Origin: Krasilnikovozyma curviuscula | Lineage: Eukaryota > Basidiomycota > Tremellomycetes > Cystofilobasidiales > Mrakiaceae | Reading direction: 5' to 3' | DNA: 64,000 nucleotides | Assembly: GCA_014825775.1 (NCBI GenBank) | Contig: MVAQ01000047.1 | Span: forward strand, 47,636 to 111,635 | Part shown: positions 34,105-44,853 of the stretch, piece by piece | Numbering within the stretch: the first letter of the stretch is position 1 | Layout: each line of letters begins with the position of its first letter | Notes under the pieces: model-generated | Databases searched by the model: none | Told to the model about the DNA's origin: nothing | Seen by the model: the letters and a program-made list of their open reading frames with translations, nothing else | Position numbers and translations under genes: made by a program

Positions 34105-36645
34105 TTATTCTGACAGAGGGTATCCGTCCAGTGCGAACTCCTGCTCTAAGACTTTGCGACCAAGTTCGGTCAACTGCGGTCGACCATCAGAAATCTGAAA
34201 AAGAACGAGAAGTATCAAGTCAATGGACAATAGATACGGAACAGATGAAATGCTGAAACTCACGTCTTCTTCAAAATACTGAGGAATGTATTCTTCACCA
34301 GCAGCCTTCTTGGCAGCAGCTCGGTCTCTCTGAGCCTGCTCGATGACCTGCTTAGCCGTCGTAGCCTCACCCCATTGTTTCGTGAGTAGCTTCTCCGTCA
34401 CTGAGTCCCAAAGCTTGCGAGACTCGAAGGGAATTTGAGATTCCAAAGGACGGACATTCTTTGGAATCAGGCCCAGGACGTCCATATCGATGAGTGTGAT
34501 GGCAGCCTGCATGGTGGAACGGTTAGTCAGTTGCTGACAGACATGACAAGTGAACTTAACTCGAACAAAGGAATTTCTTACCTTAGCAGTTTTAGGCTTA
34601 TACCTGATTTGAGTTCTCCAGCATCCTTCTAGCGTTCCGACAACCATATCCTTCGGCACATCCTTGATTTTGACGTAGTTCTCCGCCACTGTATCGCCAG
34701 TCTTGTACTTGTAGACAATACCCTCCAACAAGAATCTTGGCTTGCTGATCCAGCTCTGCAAAGTGCGGAACGAGTTAGCAAGATAGTAAAGTTAGACGTG
34801 TGCACTGAAGGGTTACTACTTACTTCGTCTTTGTACTCTATGATGCTTCTATACTTGATGGGGCTGTCTCCACCTCTGCATGTGATGTTTGCTGATTCCA
34901 AAATGGTTCCGTAGAAGTTGCCCTTCAAAAGGCCGTTGACAGCAGCAGCAGGATTTCCAATTTGATACCTTGTTTAAAGAAGAGTAAATATACAGCCACC
35001 GTGATGGCATGGGAAGGGAGCTTTACTTACTCTTCTCCCTTTCCTGGGCCATCCCTTAATATCCTCACAAATAGTCCTTTATTAAGACTTCCAGGCCCAA
35101 TTCTGACAGCTACAAAAAATGGACACAATTATTAGAGACGTTTCTTTTTTCTGAAGTTGGTTTAACTTACTCATTCCTGAGACTTTGGCAGAAATTTGAT
35201 CGACACCGCATGCTTCAATTCCCTTTTCTGGGCAGCTGTAGTATGCAGAAGAGATAGGTGGATGGTGGGAGACCTGCTCGCAAACGAATCCGACTTTTAC
35301 TGGTTTTATTCCTGATGGTGGGGTGATGGTTGTTGTGCCTTTCTTTGATTTGGAAGATGCGACGGATTTCAATGATCTATTGAAGCGCAAGGAAAGACGT
35401 GAGCAGCTTTCTCTCTGACGAAAAACTCACAGAACAACATACGAGGTTTCACTGTCTACAGTCTTGGTGGCTGAGAGAGCAGGTGAAGCAGTAGGAGTTC
35501 CCGCGATAGCGCTTGGAGTGTTGTAGCCCGAAATCTTGGGATCATCACGTGCGTCCCCGTTGTGGATGCTGGTGTAAATGACTGGCTCTAGTGTTGCTGG
35601 ATTGATGGTTGGAGGGATAACATTCCAATGACATCTGAAGTGTTCACCTAGCAGACACCCGCCGAAGCTATCGTCGTCAGTTGCCGACGCTACCGCTGCG
35701 GGTTTTCCACGCGAAAGGGAGGGACACTCACCCAAAACTGAGTTGTATGGTTTGCATATTTTACCTCTCTGAAATAACGAGAGAAGAGTTAGGGTTAGGT
35801 AAGTTAGCAAACCTACTGTCAAAGATTGAGGATTTAGCATGGTGACGTACAACGAATTTGAGCTGAATTGAGAAGCTGAACCTCAAGACAGCCAAGAAAC
35901 GCTCTAGCTGGTCGTCTGAGTCACCGATTCTAGAGAACAACTGTGTCAGAAGAAACTGGAGTCAAAGAATAGGGTCTTTACTCACGATGCAAAGAGCTAG
36001 CGGGTAAAAAGGAGCAAGGGGACGCAGTTAGTACCTCGAACGCAGCAAACCTGTCCTTCCAAGGGCTACGTACATCAGCGCGATCTCCAGCAGCTGTACG
36101 GTGAGGAAGATTATGATCAGTCTCGTGCTATAGATGTATTGAACGGACGCAACTCACTCCAGTATTCAAGGTTTGGGACCGGTTCCAAAAGAGATGCTGG
36201 GAGAGATAGACGACTGGACCAGAGAAGCCAAAACAGCATGAAGACAAGAAAACCAAAGCAGAAGCGCAAGGTAGATATGCCATAGCATACAGGAGAATAA
36301 GATATGAGCTGTCAGACGACCAAATCATTCCACTGAAGAGGCACAATGAACGCTAGATAACTCACACGTTCGCGATATCCTTCACATTCAAAAACTTCTT
36401 GAGCAAGCTCAGAATCATACGCAGCTTGCCCTCCTCATTGGCAGGTTCAGTCAGAGGGGCAGTAACGGCTAATCAGAAAGGAGAGATGGTGTGAAAGCGT
36501 AGCGAAACGCATCAGCAACGTGGGTGTGAAGAAACTAGATATTGAGCGCCTCACCTGCTACTTCAGTTTCGTCTGGTATCTCCTCCTGGACAGACTTGCC
36601 TGTTTTGCTGACGGCACTTGGACTGGCTGGAGCAATGGAACTCAT
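34105..36645 (-). CDS. Short oxysterol-binding protein (Kes1/Osh4-like ORP)
   Basis: A cytosolic lipid exchange protein (sterol/PI4P) without PH or ankyrin domains. It starts MSSIAPASPSAVSKTGKSVQ. The ORD core then reads LRMILSLLKKFLNVKDIANV, RLSLPASLLEPVPNLEYW (lid and entry), GKICKPYNSVLGE (the conserved KP...NP..GE-type strand), EQVSHHPPISSAYYSCPEKG (the OSBP signature with the PI4P-binding His-His) and GNFYGTILESANI. The C-terminus has LWDSVTEKLLTKQWGEATT with the basic AAKKAAGEEYIPQYF helix. About ten introns split the gene. The lack of a targeting domain and the overall size fit the Osh4/Kes1 class. Confidence 0.92.
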
Positions 36646-36846
36646 TTTTTTGGTGTGGATGTCAGGAGGAGACAGGCAAAACGTGCAGCAGCGCTGCTGA
36701 ACTTTTCCCCAGACAACCATCGCCCCATAAATTCAAAACAAAGGGGAAGAGCCTCAGCTGCTAAAGTTTATGAAGCCTTGAGCTCGTGGAAGTACGAAAG
36801 GATAGCACGAAATTTCTTGGGAAGATTGCTTCGACGCTGTCTCCCA
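36646..36846. promoter_or_regulatory. Divergent promoter between OSBP and TRIC-like genes
   Basis: About 200 bases between the OSBP start (minus) and the TRIC-like start (plus). The plus-strand frame is open through it from 36520, but no better start codon or similarity is seen there, so it is treated as control region. Confidence 0.45.
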
Positions 36847-38072
36847 ATGACATGGACACCATTGACGCCATGCGGTGCAGAAATGCTTCTTTCGTCCGCT
36901 ACAGCTCAGCTGAAGAGATATGATGCAGCTTTGATCCACCAGTACTGGTTGCCCCTCAGCTTATTCCTGGTCGTCCATGCTTGGAGAGTATCCTGTGCCC
37001 ATCGTCAAGTCTGTCGTTCAAAGGGAACGATGAAGACAGCGGCCAAAGGAATCAGGGGCATGGTGACCTGCTTGACTCTTTCTTGTGAGTAGAAATACTG
37101 CTTTTGTCTGGTTGAAAGCTTCGCCGGTGAACTCAAGCTTTTCGTTGTATGTTTTTTAAAGTTGGAGGAGGAACAGCTGCAGCAATCATACTAGGTAAAC
37201 CTCCTATCTGGTTGACACACTTCACAATCACATCGACATATTCAGCCCTCTTTCTCTTCTTCAATGACATCTTCAACATCGACACCGTCATCCCTACCAT
37301 CTTTCTCGACATGTTGTTCACCGTCGTAGACGCCGTCTGCCGCATGGCAAGGATTGTCCAAACTGTCTCTGAAATCCAGACCAGCTCAACAAATCCAGGA
37401 TTAAAAAACCCATATAGCCTCATCCTAGTTTCCATTTTGTCAGTGTCAACCGGTGGCATTGTGGTCAACTCTTGCAGCATGTGGGATCAAGATTGGAACT
37501 TCAACGCGCCTGCATTCGTCCAGGCTCCAACCTTTCTCAACACTCTAGATATGACTAGTGCAGGGTTTGCTACAGTGATATATTTAGTCCTGACTGGTGA
37601 TCCCTCGTTCCAACTCTTTCGCAACTTCGCCGCCCAATCCATCTTGCCATTCACACCCACACCTTTCAAAACGATCCCAATCTTCTCTGCTGCAGATGCT
37701 CGAACAATCTCCACCGTTGTATTAGCTTTGGCTCTTCTGTGTCGAGTAATTTTTCTGTGGGGCAGAGCATGGTATCATGCTGTGATGGGTGCAGACCTGA
37801 AGGAGAAGATGGATACCCCACCGCCAGCGAGGGAAACACAACTTTCGCCATCTACAATCTCAGCTCCAACCTCTTCATCTCACACTTGGCCTTTACTGAA
37901 ATTAGTACCAAATGAGAAGGTTACTTCGGCAAAAAGCGGAGATAGTCTCAAAAGCGTTGGTAATCATCCGCAGAAGGTCAAGTCTGAGCCAGTTCTGGAC
38001 GTGTTGACAAATGCCAGGAACAAAGGGGCGAAAAAGAAGGCTAGGAACAGGAAAGGTGGTATACCAAAGTAA
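36847..38072 (+). CDS. TRIC-like multipass membrane protein
   Basis: Probably an intracellular cation channel of the TRIC (TMEM38) type; this is tentative. Two exons (36847-37084, 37162-38072) give 382 residues, and splicing joins CLTLS to FGGGTAAAIILGKPPIWL. That segment strongly resembles the conserved TRIC pore region, a glycine-rich helix followed by L-L-G-x-P-P. Further hydrophobic segments follow: YSALFLFFNDIFNIDTVIPT, SLILVSILSVSTGGIVVNS, SAGFATVIYLVLTG and TISTVVLALALLCRVIFLW. A predicted cytosolic tail is Ser/Thr/Pro rich and ends in a lysine/arginine cluster (KKKARNRKGGIPK), similar to the basic tails of animal TRICs. The start codon is the least certain part; I chose the ATG at 36847 because it opens just before the first hydrophobic region. 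Confidence 0.72.
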
Positions 38073-38822
38073 TGACTGAAGAGGCGTTGGGACGATGGGA
38101 GCAAATCGAGATGAGTGAAGAGAGCTGGGTGATTCTCGGGAGATTTGCAGAGGTGGCTAGTTAAGGTTGATGAGAGCTCTGCCGCCCTAGAGGTACTTGA
38201 TGATCGTTGTATGTTCATTCCAAACTTCTCTGAGCTAGAAACAATGTAAATACCTCTTCATCTGTTAGTGGACCTTATTCATGGTGACAACGGAATATAT
38301 TGGCTCCGAAAACCCGACGTTTCTGTCGAAGAAAGAGCGCACTTTCAAGAATGCCGCTTGGAGATTAGTTTTTCTTTTTTGAAAAAAAGCCTAAACTGGT
38401 TGAACGGCTACTGATCAACTGCGTGTCGACGCCCATTTGGGCAAAAATTGACGTTGCGCGCGTAGAGGACAGCTGACCGGCTGTGATGAGTCTGAAGACG
38501 CTTCTACAGGCATTCTTCCAGAAGGGGGTAATAGAATACCAACTCTGTGCTGGACGTGTGCCTCCGACTTCGTACTTCGCAGTGTGTCTCTGGTGAGGAT
38601 GAAAACATACAAAACCCGGCCGGCCCGCAACAAGGTGTTTGGTTTTGGAACCGGGAAGACGGAGAACCAGGCCTAAGACATCTGTAGAAGTCAGATCTGT
38701 TCCCCTTGGGGAATCCACTCCGGGGATTCTTGATCACGAGGAAACTCTCGATAGGATAAAAACGAAATGCTGGATTTCCTTACTCCTCACCTCCATCCAA
38801 CCCATCGACAGCAGCTGCAACG
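38073..38822. other. Intergenic region before transporter A
   Basis: About 750 bases upstream of the first transporter, on the same strand as the TRIC-like gene. Minus-strand frames of up to about 117 codons occur at 38365-38718, but they have no motif, and the translation looks random. It presumably holds the transporter promoter. Confidence 0.45.
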
Positions 38823-41451
38823 ATGCTGAGCCCAAAGACCTACACTTTCTTAACGGGTTGTTTTATTGTGAGTTAACTGATGTACCTTCTTTTGATACAA
38901 GAGCCTGATACTCCCCTCTCCGCAAGGCATTGGGATCAATTCTTTTTGGGTGAGTCGTTTGGTTGACTGTTTCAAGCTCTGATCCTGGTAGAAGCTTACC
39001 TTTTCTTTCAAAAGTTATGATTTGGGAATCATCGCTTCAGTTTTGCCCTCGACAACATTCCTAGAGACGACTGGAAACCCAGACTCGACATATCTCGGTT
39101 TCATAACCAGCTCCCTGCTCTTGGGAGCATTCTGTGGTTGTATCCCAGCATCAATCTCAGCTGACCGATTCGGAAGACGAATTACTATCATCGTTGGTGC
39201 TCTCATCTTCCTCTTAGGTGGTGCTCTGCAAACTGGTGGTAAGTGCTGCGAGCTGTGAAAACAAACGCGTGGTACAGATCTTGACCTCATCCCGAACCCT
39301 TCTTCTCTTCTCTTCTCGTAGCTCAATCCCGTCGTGAAGTTCTTGCTGGACGATTCTTCGCTGGTATGGGTATTGGTAGGTAACAGTCTTAATTACTTGC
39401 ATCGGCGTGTATTCGGCAGCCAGGTCGACTAACGGCAGCCGCAAATTTGCTCATTGCGTAGGTTTCCTCTCCTTCGTAGCCCCAGTTTACCAGTCAGAAA
39501 TTGCACATCCAAGGTGAGAGCTCTCTCCACACTAGTGTTGGGAAACTTTCGTTGATCTGACTAGCGCTCGCTTACTCTAGTATCCGAGGTCGATTGACTT
39601 CTCTCCAACAATTCTTCCTTGGAATTGGTGCTTTCATCGCCTCTTTCGTTGGATATGGATGCTATAAGAACTACCCTGGAACCCAATTCCAATGGCGTTT
39701 CCGTAAGTACCCCTTTGGCGACCGTATGAGCTCTCAACGGTTTGAAGCTAACTTTGCTCGTTTTCATATTACTAGCACTTGGTTTGCAGCTTACACCTGC
39801 AGTGCCATTGGCCGCTTTGATTTTCCTCTTCCCAGAATCACCTCGTTGGTTGGTCAAAGTTGGAAAGTTTGATGCTGCCAGAACAAGTCTTGCTCGTTTG
39901 CATGCTAGCGGAAACGAAGATGATCTCTTTGTCAAGGTGGGCACCATCTCATCCAATCTTTATCTCGTTTATCTCCACTTATCTCCACTAACTCGTATTT
40001 ATGTTGTCCTTTTAGACCGAACTTGCTGAACTCATTGAGGCTGATGAAGAAGAGAAAGTTTTGACTCAGAACGCCTGGAGCCAGATCTTCTTCATCCCAT
40101 CAAACTTCAGACGATTGGCCATTGGTGTGATTCTTCAGTTTTCGGTGCAAATGACTGGTGTCTCTGTCATCCAGTACTGTGAGCCGACACCTTTATTCCA
40201 GATGGAGATTGCTCCCCTTCTAATATAGGGCTTTTTTTTCTGAATCTCACCTAGATTCTACCTACATCTTTAAGGCTATTGGTTTTGACGCCAGTATGAC
40301 TCTATTGCTTCAGTCTATTAATAGTGTCATCGCGCTCATTGGAGAATTCGCATGTGTTTGGTAAGTTTTGTGTCGTATATCGTCCACACAAGCGGCGGCC
40401 AGCTCTAATGAGTTTTTCATCTCTCACAGGTACGTTGACAGAACTGGTAGAAGGATGCCTCTCATCGTCGCCAATGCTGTCTCTGGTGCAACTTTCTGTG
40501 TCGGAACCGCTATCCAAGCCCAGTATCCCGCGGCCACCACTAAGAACATCGCTGCGGGAGGTGCGTTTGTCGCGATGACATGGATTTTCAACTTCTTCTT
40601 CTCTGTGAGCCAATAAAGTCGTCTTATGTGTTATTTTCAATGATTCTAAGAGGGTTTACGTTTGGGTTTCAGGCTGCCATCGGTCCTCTCAGTTGGGCTG
40701 TTCCTGTCGAAATCATGAACACAAACATCAGAGCAAAAGCAACAGCTATGACTTCAATGGCAGCTTGGGTCAGTAACTTCATGATTGCTCAAGTATCACC
40801 AGTAGCTTTCGCGAACATCGGTAAGTCGTTCCTGCTTTTTGCGACTGTGGAGGGGAGTGTTGCGTTTCTGATTGCCAGACCCTCACTTGTCACCACTTTT
40901 TCTCCTGCTCGAATCTTCTATGGTACCCGTCCTACATGTTCGTCTCTGTAATATAGGATGGAAATATTACTTAGTCTTCGCGATCTGTGGCTTTACCAAC
41001 GCTCTGACCAGTGAGTAATCGCTTTTTTTTTTTTTAATCGCATTCAAGGAATTGTTTGTTGACATCAGTGCTTCTTGCGATCGTAAGTGTGGGCAATTAT
41101 ACCCGAAATGAAGGGCAAGACATTGGAAGAGACAGATTACTACTTCAAAAATACTGGTTGGTTCGTTCCAGGTAACAAGCTTCCAGAAATCAGCTCGACA
41201 GCTCGTGAAGAAGAACTTCGCAGAGGTACGCTTTCTTCTCTCCATAACCCTTTTTTCCCTTTTTTGTTGGTTCCTCTCCCTAATCCATTCAATTAAATCT
41301 TGCAGGTGTTGCCATCATTGGTGACAAACGTATTGATGTCGAAGGAGGAGGAGGAGGTGGAGGAGGATCTGGTCCATCTGCTCTCGAGAAGAGAGACGAC
41401 GAGAAGGCTGAATTTCATCATGGAGAAGAACACTCCATCCCTTCTGCATAG
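38823..41451 (+). CDS. MFS sugar transporter, copy A
   Basis: A 12-helix transporter of the major facilitator superfamily, sugar porter family. The start MLSPKTYTFLTGCFI is a 45-base exon (38823-38867). A mini-exon then gives ALGSILFGYDLGIIASVLP. Family marks are ADRFGRRITII (loop 2-3), GRFFAGMGIGFLSFVAPVYQ, EIAHPSIRGRL, the central PESPRWLVKVGK and VDRTGRRMPL. Helix 10 carries AIGPLSWAVPVEI, and the end of helix 12 reads IPEMKGKTLEETDYYF. The tail is acidic with a polyglycine run. About eleven introns split the gene. An intron before IPEMKGK uses an acceptor after GATCGTAAG; an upstream CAG would shift the frame. The substrate cannot be named. It is a close paralogue of the transporter at 44854-47538. 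Confidence 0.9.
40951..41208 (+). repeat. Inverted-repeat arm A (transporter 3' part)
   Basis: This stretch matches 45083-45338 in reverse complement almost base for base, including most of the intron between the TNALTM and WAIIPEM codons. Mismatches are few and scattered. Other introns of the two transporters are unlike each other, so this patch was homogenised or copied recently. Confidence 0.9.
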
Positions 41452-42258
41452 TGTCATCAAGTTTTGATCTCTTTTGTTACTGGGTGCATCTGCTGGAAAA
41501 CCATATTCAAAGCTCATTGTTTATCAAAGTGTCTATATTACTCACGGCTGTTGATGCAGACCCTTTGCGCTACAGTAGAATCATCGTCTCAGAAAGGCAT
41601 CTCTACTTTTCAGCTTTTAACCATACGAGAGCACTAAATACAGGTAGCAGTTTCTGTTTCTTAATTCTGTATGTTGTATCTCATCAGACCCCAAAATAAA
41701 CAGTCTAAGTGTAACGACCAAACTAAGGAAACGGCTCGATTGAGAAACCTTCTTTTCAAAAAAAGAACCTCACGATTGGACATTTCTCTTGTCTGCTCGT
41801 TGCAGGGAATCCTGCTTACTCGCCTTTGTCAAGAGTCCTGATCGTAGGAGTCGTCCACCCTGATGTATTTACAGCAAGACCATTGGTTAACCATTGACTT
41901 CATGACTAAAAGAAAGTCCAGCTCTCCAGTTCTTAGGAAAGCGTAAGGATCTAACAGTGTCAGTGCCATTGTCACCTCTGGAAGAAAGGGGCTGTCGCGT
42001 CGACTTTTCTTGTTGCCATCGATGCTTGCTTAAGACCAGACCATGAGAGGTTTCCACTGCGAGCCAATAGGAACTTGACCCCTATAGCAAAGCGCGCACT
42101 CTGTCAGGGTCGCAGTGCTGCGATCGCACTCTGTCAAGAGCACTCTGTCAGATCTCGCAGAGGTACTTAAGGGGGCCAAAATTCGCCGCCACAAATCTCG
42201 CCCAAGATTTTTGCATCCTTTGAGTCAGAGCCGATTTTTTTTTGTGTTTGCAAACCAA
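41452..42258. other. SHMT upstream region
   Basis: About 800 bases between the transporter A stop and the first SHMT ATG. The proximal part carries three copies of an 11-base word (listed separately) and a T-rich run just before the leader. No gene is visible. Confidence 0.5.
42096..42150 (+). promoter_or_regulatory. Three copies of GCACTCTGTCA upstream of SHMT
   Basis: The 11-mer GCACTCTGTCA occurs at 42096-42106, 42126-42136 and 42140-42150, all in the same direction, 109-163 bases before the first SHMT start codon. Three exact copies within 55 bases would be surprising by chance. It may be a transcription-factor site, perhaps for one-carbon or amino-acid control; the factor is unknown. 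Confidence 0.6.
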
Positions 42259-44607
42259 ATGCTTCGATCCTTGTTGAGATCTCCATCAACCCAAACCTCA
42301 CGACTCTCTTTGAAGACTTCATTCTCAGCTGCTAGAACCATGGCCTCTATTGCTGTCCCATCCGACTTCGTGAGTCCTCAAATTTCCCCTTCTACAGAGT
42401 CCTTTCGGATCATGGGCTTTTCTGCTGCTTCCCCCCTGTGTTCTTATCATGAAATAGAGCTCTGGACTAACTATATTCTTGGTTCTCGTTTTGGTTCGCT
42501 CAGAACAACGTCCTCTACAAGTCCCTTGCTGAGTCCGATCCAGAGGTCGCCAAAATCATCGAAGATGAGACCTGGAGACAATTCTCTGGTTTGGAATTGA
42601 TTGCTTCAGAGGTGAGCCAGCAATCCCTGCACTTTCTTTGCATGATCTGTATTGACCGATTGATGTTACATCTTCAAACAGAACTTGACCTCCTTGGCCG
42701 TCATGGAAGCCAACGGATCCATCCTCACCAACAAGTACTCTGAGGGTCTCCCAGGTGCCAGATACTACGGTGGTAACGAGCACATCGATATTCTTGAGAA
42801 CTTGTGCAGAGAGGTATGTTCCATCTTCCGATCTCGTCTCAAAACGTTTTTTGAAGTCAGGTCGCGCAATTTGCTGATTTTTTTTTTCTCTGGATTCTGT
42901 GTTTGGAATTTGGACGTCTACAGCGTGCCCTTGCCGCTTTCTCCCTTGATCCAAAAGTCTGGGGTGTCAACGTTCAACCATACTCTGGTTCTACCGCTAA
43001 GTAAGCAACCGTCCTCGCCAACGTTCTTGCATTTTAAACTTTCCCGCTAATAACTCCATCATCTCTGCATCATCACAGCTTTGCTGCCTTCACTGCTTTG
43101 ATCAACCCACAAGATAGAATTATGGGTCTCGGTCTCCCAGATGGTACGCAGTGAAATTCAAATCGAGAGCAGAATGCATCACGAGATACTGATAATCTGC
43201 TTCTTCAGGTGGACACTTGACTCACGGTTACTACACCGCCAAGAAGAAGATCACCGCTTCCTCCATCTACTTCCAATCTCTTCCATACCAGGTCGTTCCA
43301 GAGACTGGTCTCTTGGACTACGAAGGATTGGCTAAGAACGCTAAGCTCTTCAAGCCACGATTGCTCGTCTGTGGTGCTTCCGCTTACCCAAGAGATTGGG
43401 ACTACAAGCGACTGAGAGAAATTGCCGACAAGGAAGGTTCTTACTTGCTTTCCGACATGGCTCACATCTCCGGTTTGGTCGCTGGTGGTGTGCAGAACTC
43501 TCCATTCGAGTACTGTGATGTCGTTACTACTACTACGTGAGTTCAAATCCACAGAAATAATACAACGTGATTGAAACTTACGTTTGTTTTGTTTCTCAAG
43601 CCACAAGACTCTCCGTGGTCCTCGTGCTGGTTTGATCTTCTTCAGAAAGGACAAGGGTAAGTAGTGACCTTGGTTTTTTTTTTTTCACCTAAACGGCACT
43701 TTGTGCTGATCATAGTTCATGTTATGTATTATAGAGTCAGATCTTGAAGCCCGTGTCAACCAAGCTGTCTTCCCAGCCTGCCAAGGTGGTCCCCACAACA
43801 ACACCATCGCCGGTATCGCTGTCGCCCTCAAGCAAGTCGCTTCCCCAGAATGGAAGGCTTACGCTTCTCAGGTCATCAAGAACTCACAGGCTCTTGCTGC
43901 TGAGCTCAACACCCTCGGAAGCTACAAGCTCCAGACCGGTGGTTCCGACAACCACTTGGTTCTTTGGGACTTGAGGCCACTTGGTCTCACTGGTTCCAAG
44001 ATCGAGAAGATCTGTGACTTGGCCCACATCACCGTTAACAAGAATGCCGTTGCTGGAGACAGTGAGTTTTTCATTTTATTATTATTTTTTTATTTTCAGG
44101 AATGGGGGGGGATCAACTTTCTGCGGACCGCTTGCTGATATACACTCGTTCCTTTCTAGCCTCCGCCGTTGTTCCAGGTGGTGTCAGAGTTGGTGTATCC
44201 GCTTTGACTTCCAGATCTATGTACGAGAAAGATATGGCTGTGCGTTATTTGCTCTTTCTTCAATCAAATTATATTCTGTTTCTGACGAGATTTCTTCATA
44301 ATTTCTTCTGACAGGCGGTCGGTAACTTCCTCCACCGTGCCGTTCAGATTGCCCTCCAGCTACAGAAAGAAACCGGTTCTAAGCTTCTCAAGGACTTCGT
44401 CAATGCCGCCACTGGTGGTGAAGGTGAAGGACGAAAGGCCGTCCTCCAGCTGCAAAAGGATGTCGTCGAATTCTCTACCAAGTTCCCTCTTCCTGGTGTT
44501 CCAGACACTGTACGTTCCTCGTTACTTCTTATCTCTCGTGAAGACATTGCTAAGTTTCCGTCGATTTTGCACTCTAGTCCTCAATCAAGCGCCCAGCTGG
44601 GTACTAA
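42259..44607 (+). CDS. SHM: Serine hydroxymethyltransferase
   Basis: Interconverts serine plus tetrahydrofolate with glycine plus methylene-tetrahydrofolate (PLP enzyme). The leader [20 protein letters not shown] is basic, Ser/Thr rich and acid-free, like a mitochondrial presequence. A second in-frame ATG in a strong context (ACCATGG, 42340) follows at residue 28. The mature part has [49 protein letters not shown], the H-G-Y loop [10 protein letters not shown] and the PLP-lysine motif [16 protein letters not shown]. It ends SSIKRPAGY. Nine or so introns are present. The codon bias is high (GCC, AAG, GGT), suggesting strong expression. The gene sits inside the inverted transporter pair. Confidence 0.97.
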
Positions 44608-44853
44608 AGTTCGCATCTTTTTCTCTTGGTCTTATGCCTGTAATATCATCATCTTTGGTTTCTTTGTCTTAACACATGTGCAACTATCCATATCCAAAAT
44701 GTTCAACATTTCATTTTGCACTTAATCTTCATTTTCCCTGACTCGCAAGAAGTAGCGAGCGGTTGTGTTGTCCATGCCTTCCGCCTTTCGACGCTGCAAA
44801 CTATCTACAAGAAAACCTCAGTGACCTCAATTGAACTTTAAGGAGTGAGACCT
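44608..44853. other. Convergent spacer
   Basis: About 245 bases between the SHMT stop and the stop of transporter B. AT-rich just after the SHMT stop, fitting a 3' end; nothing else is seen. Confidence 0.4.

Noticed and set aside
36520..36846. Upstream open frame as an N-terminal extension of the TRIC-like protein
   Set aside because: There is no recognised protein content and it overlaps the divergent OSBP promoter and first exon.
38365..38718. 117-codon minus-strand frame upstream of transporter A
   Set aside because: No start context, no motif and a random-looking composition; more likely promoter DNA.
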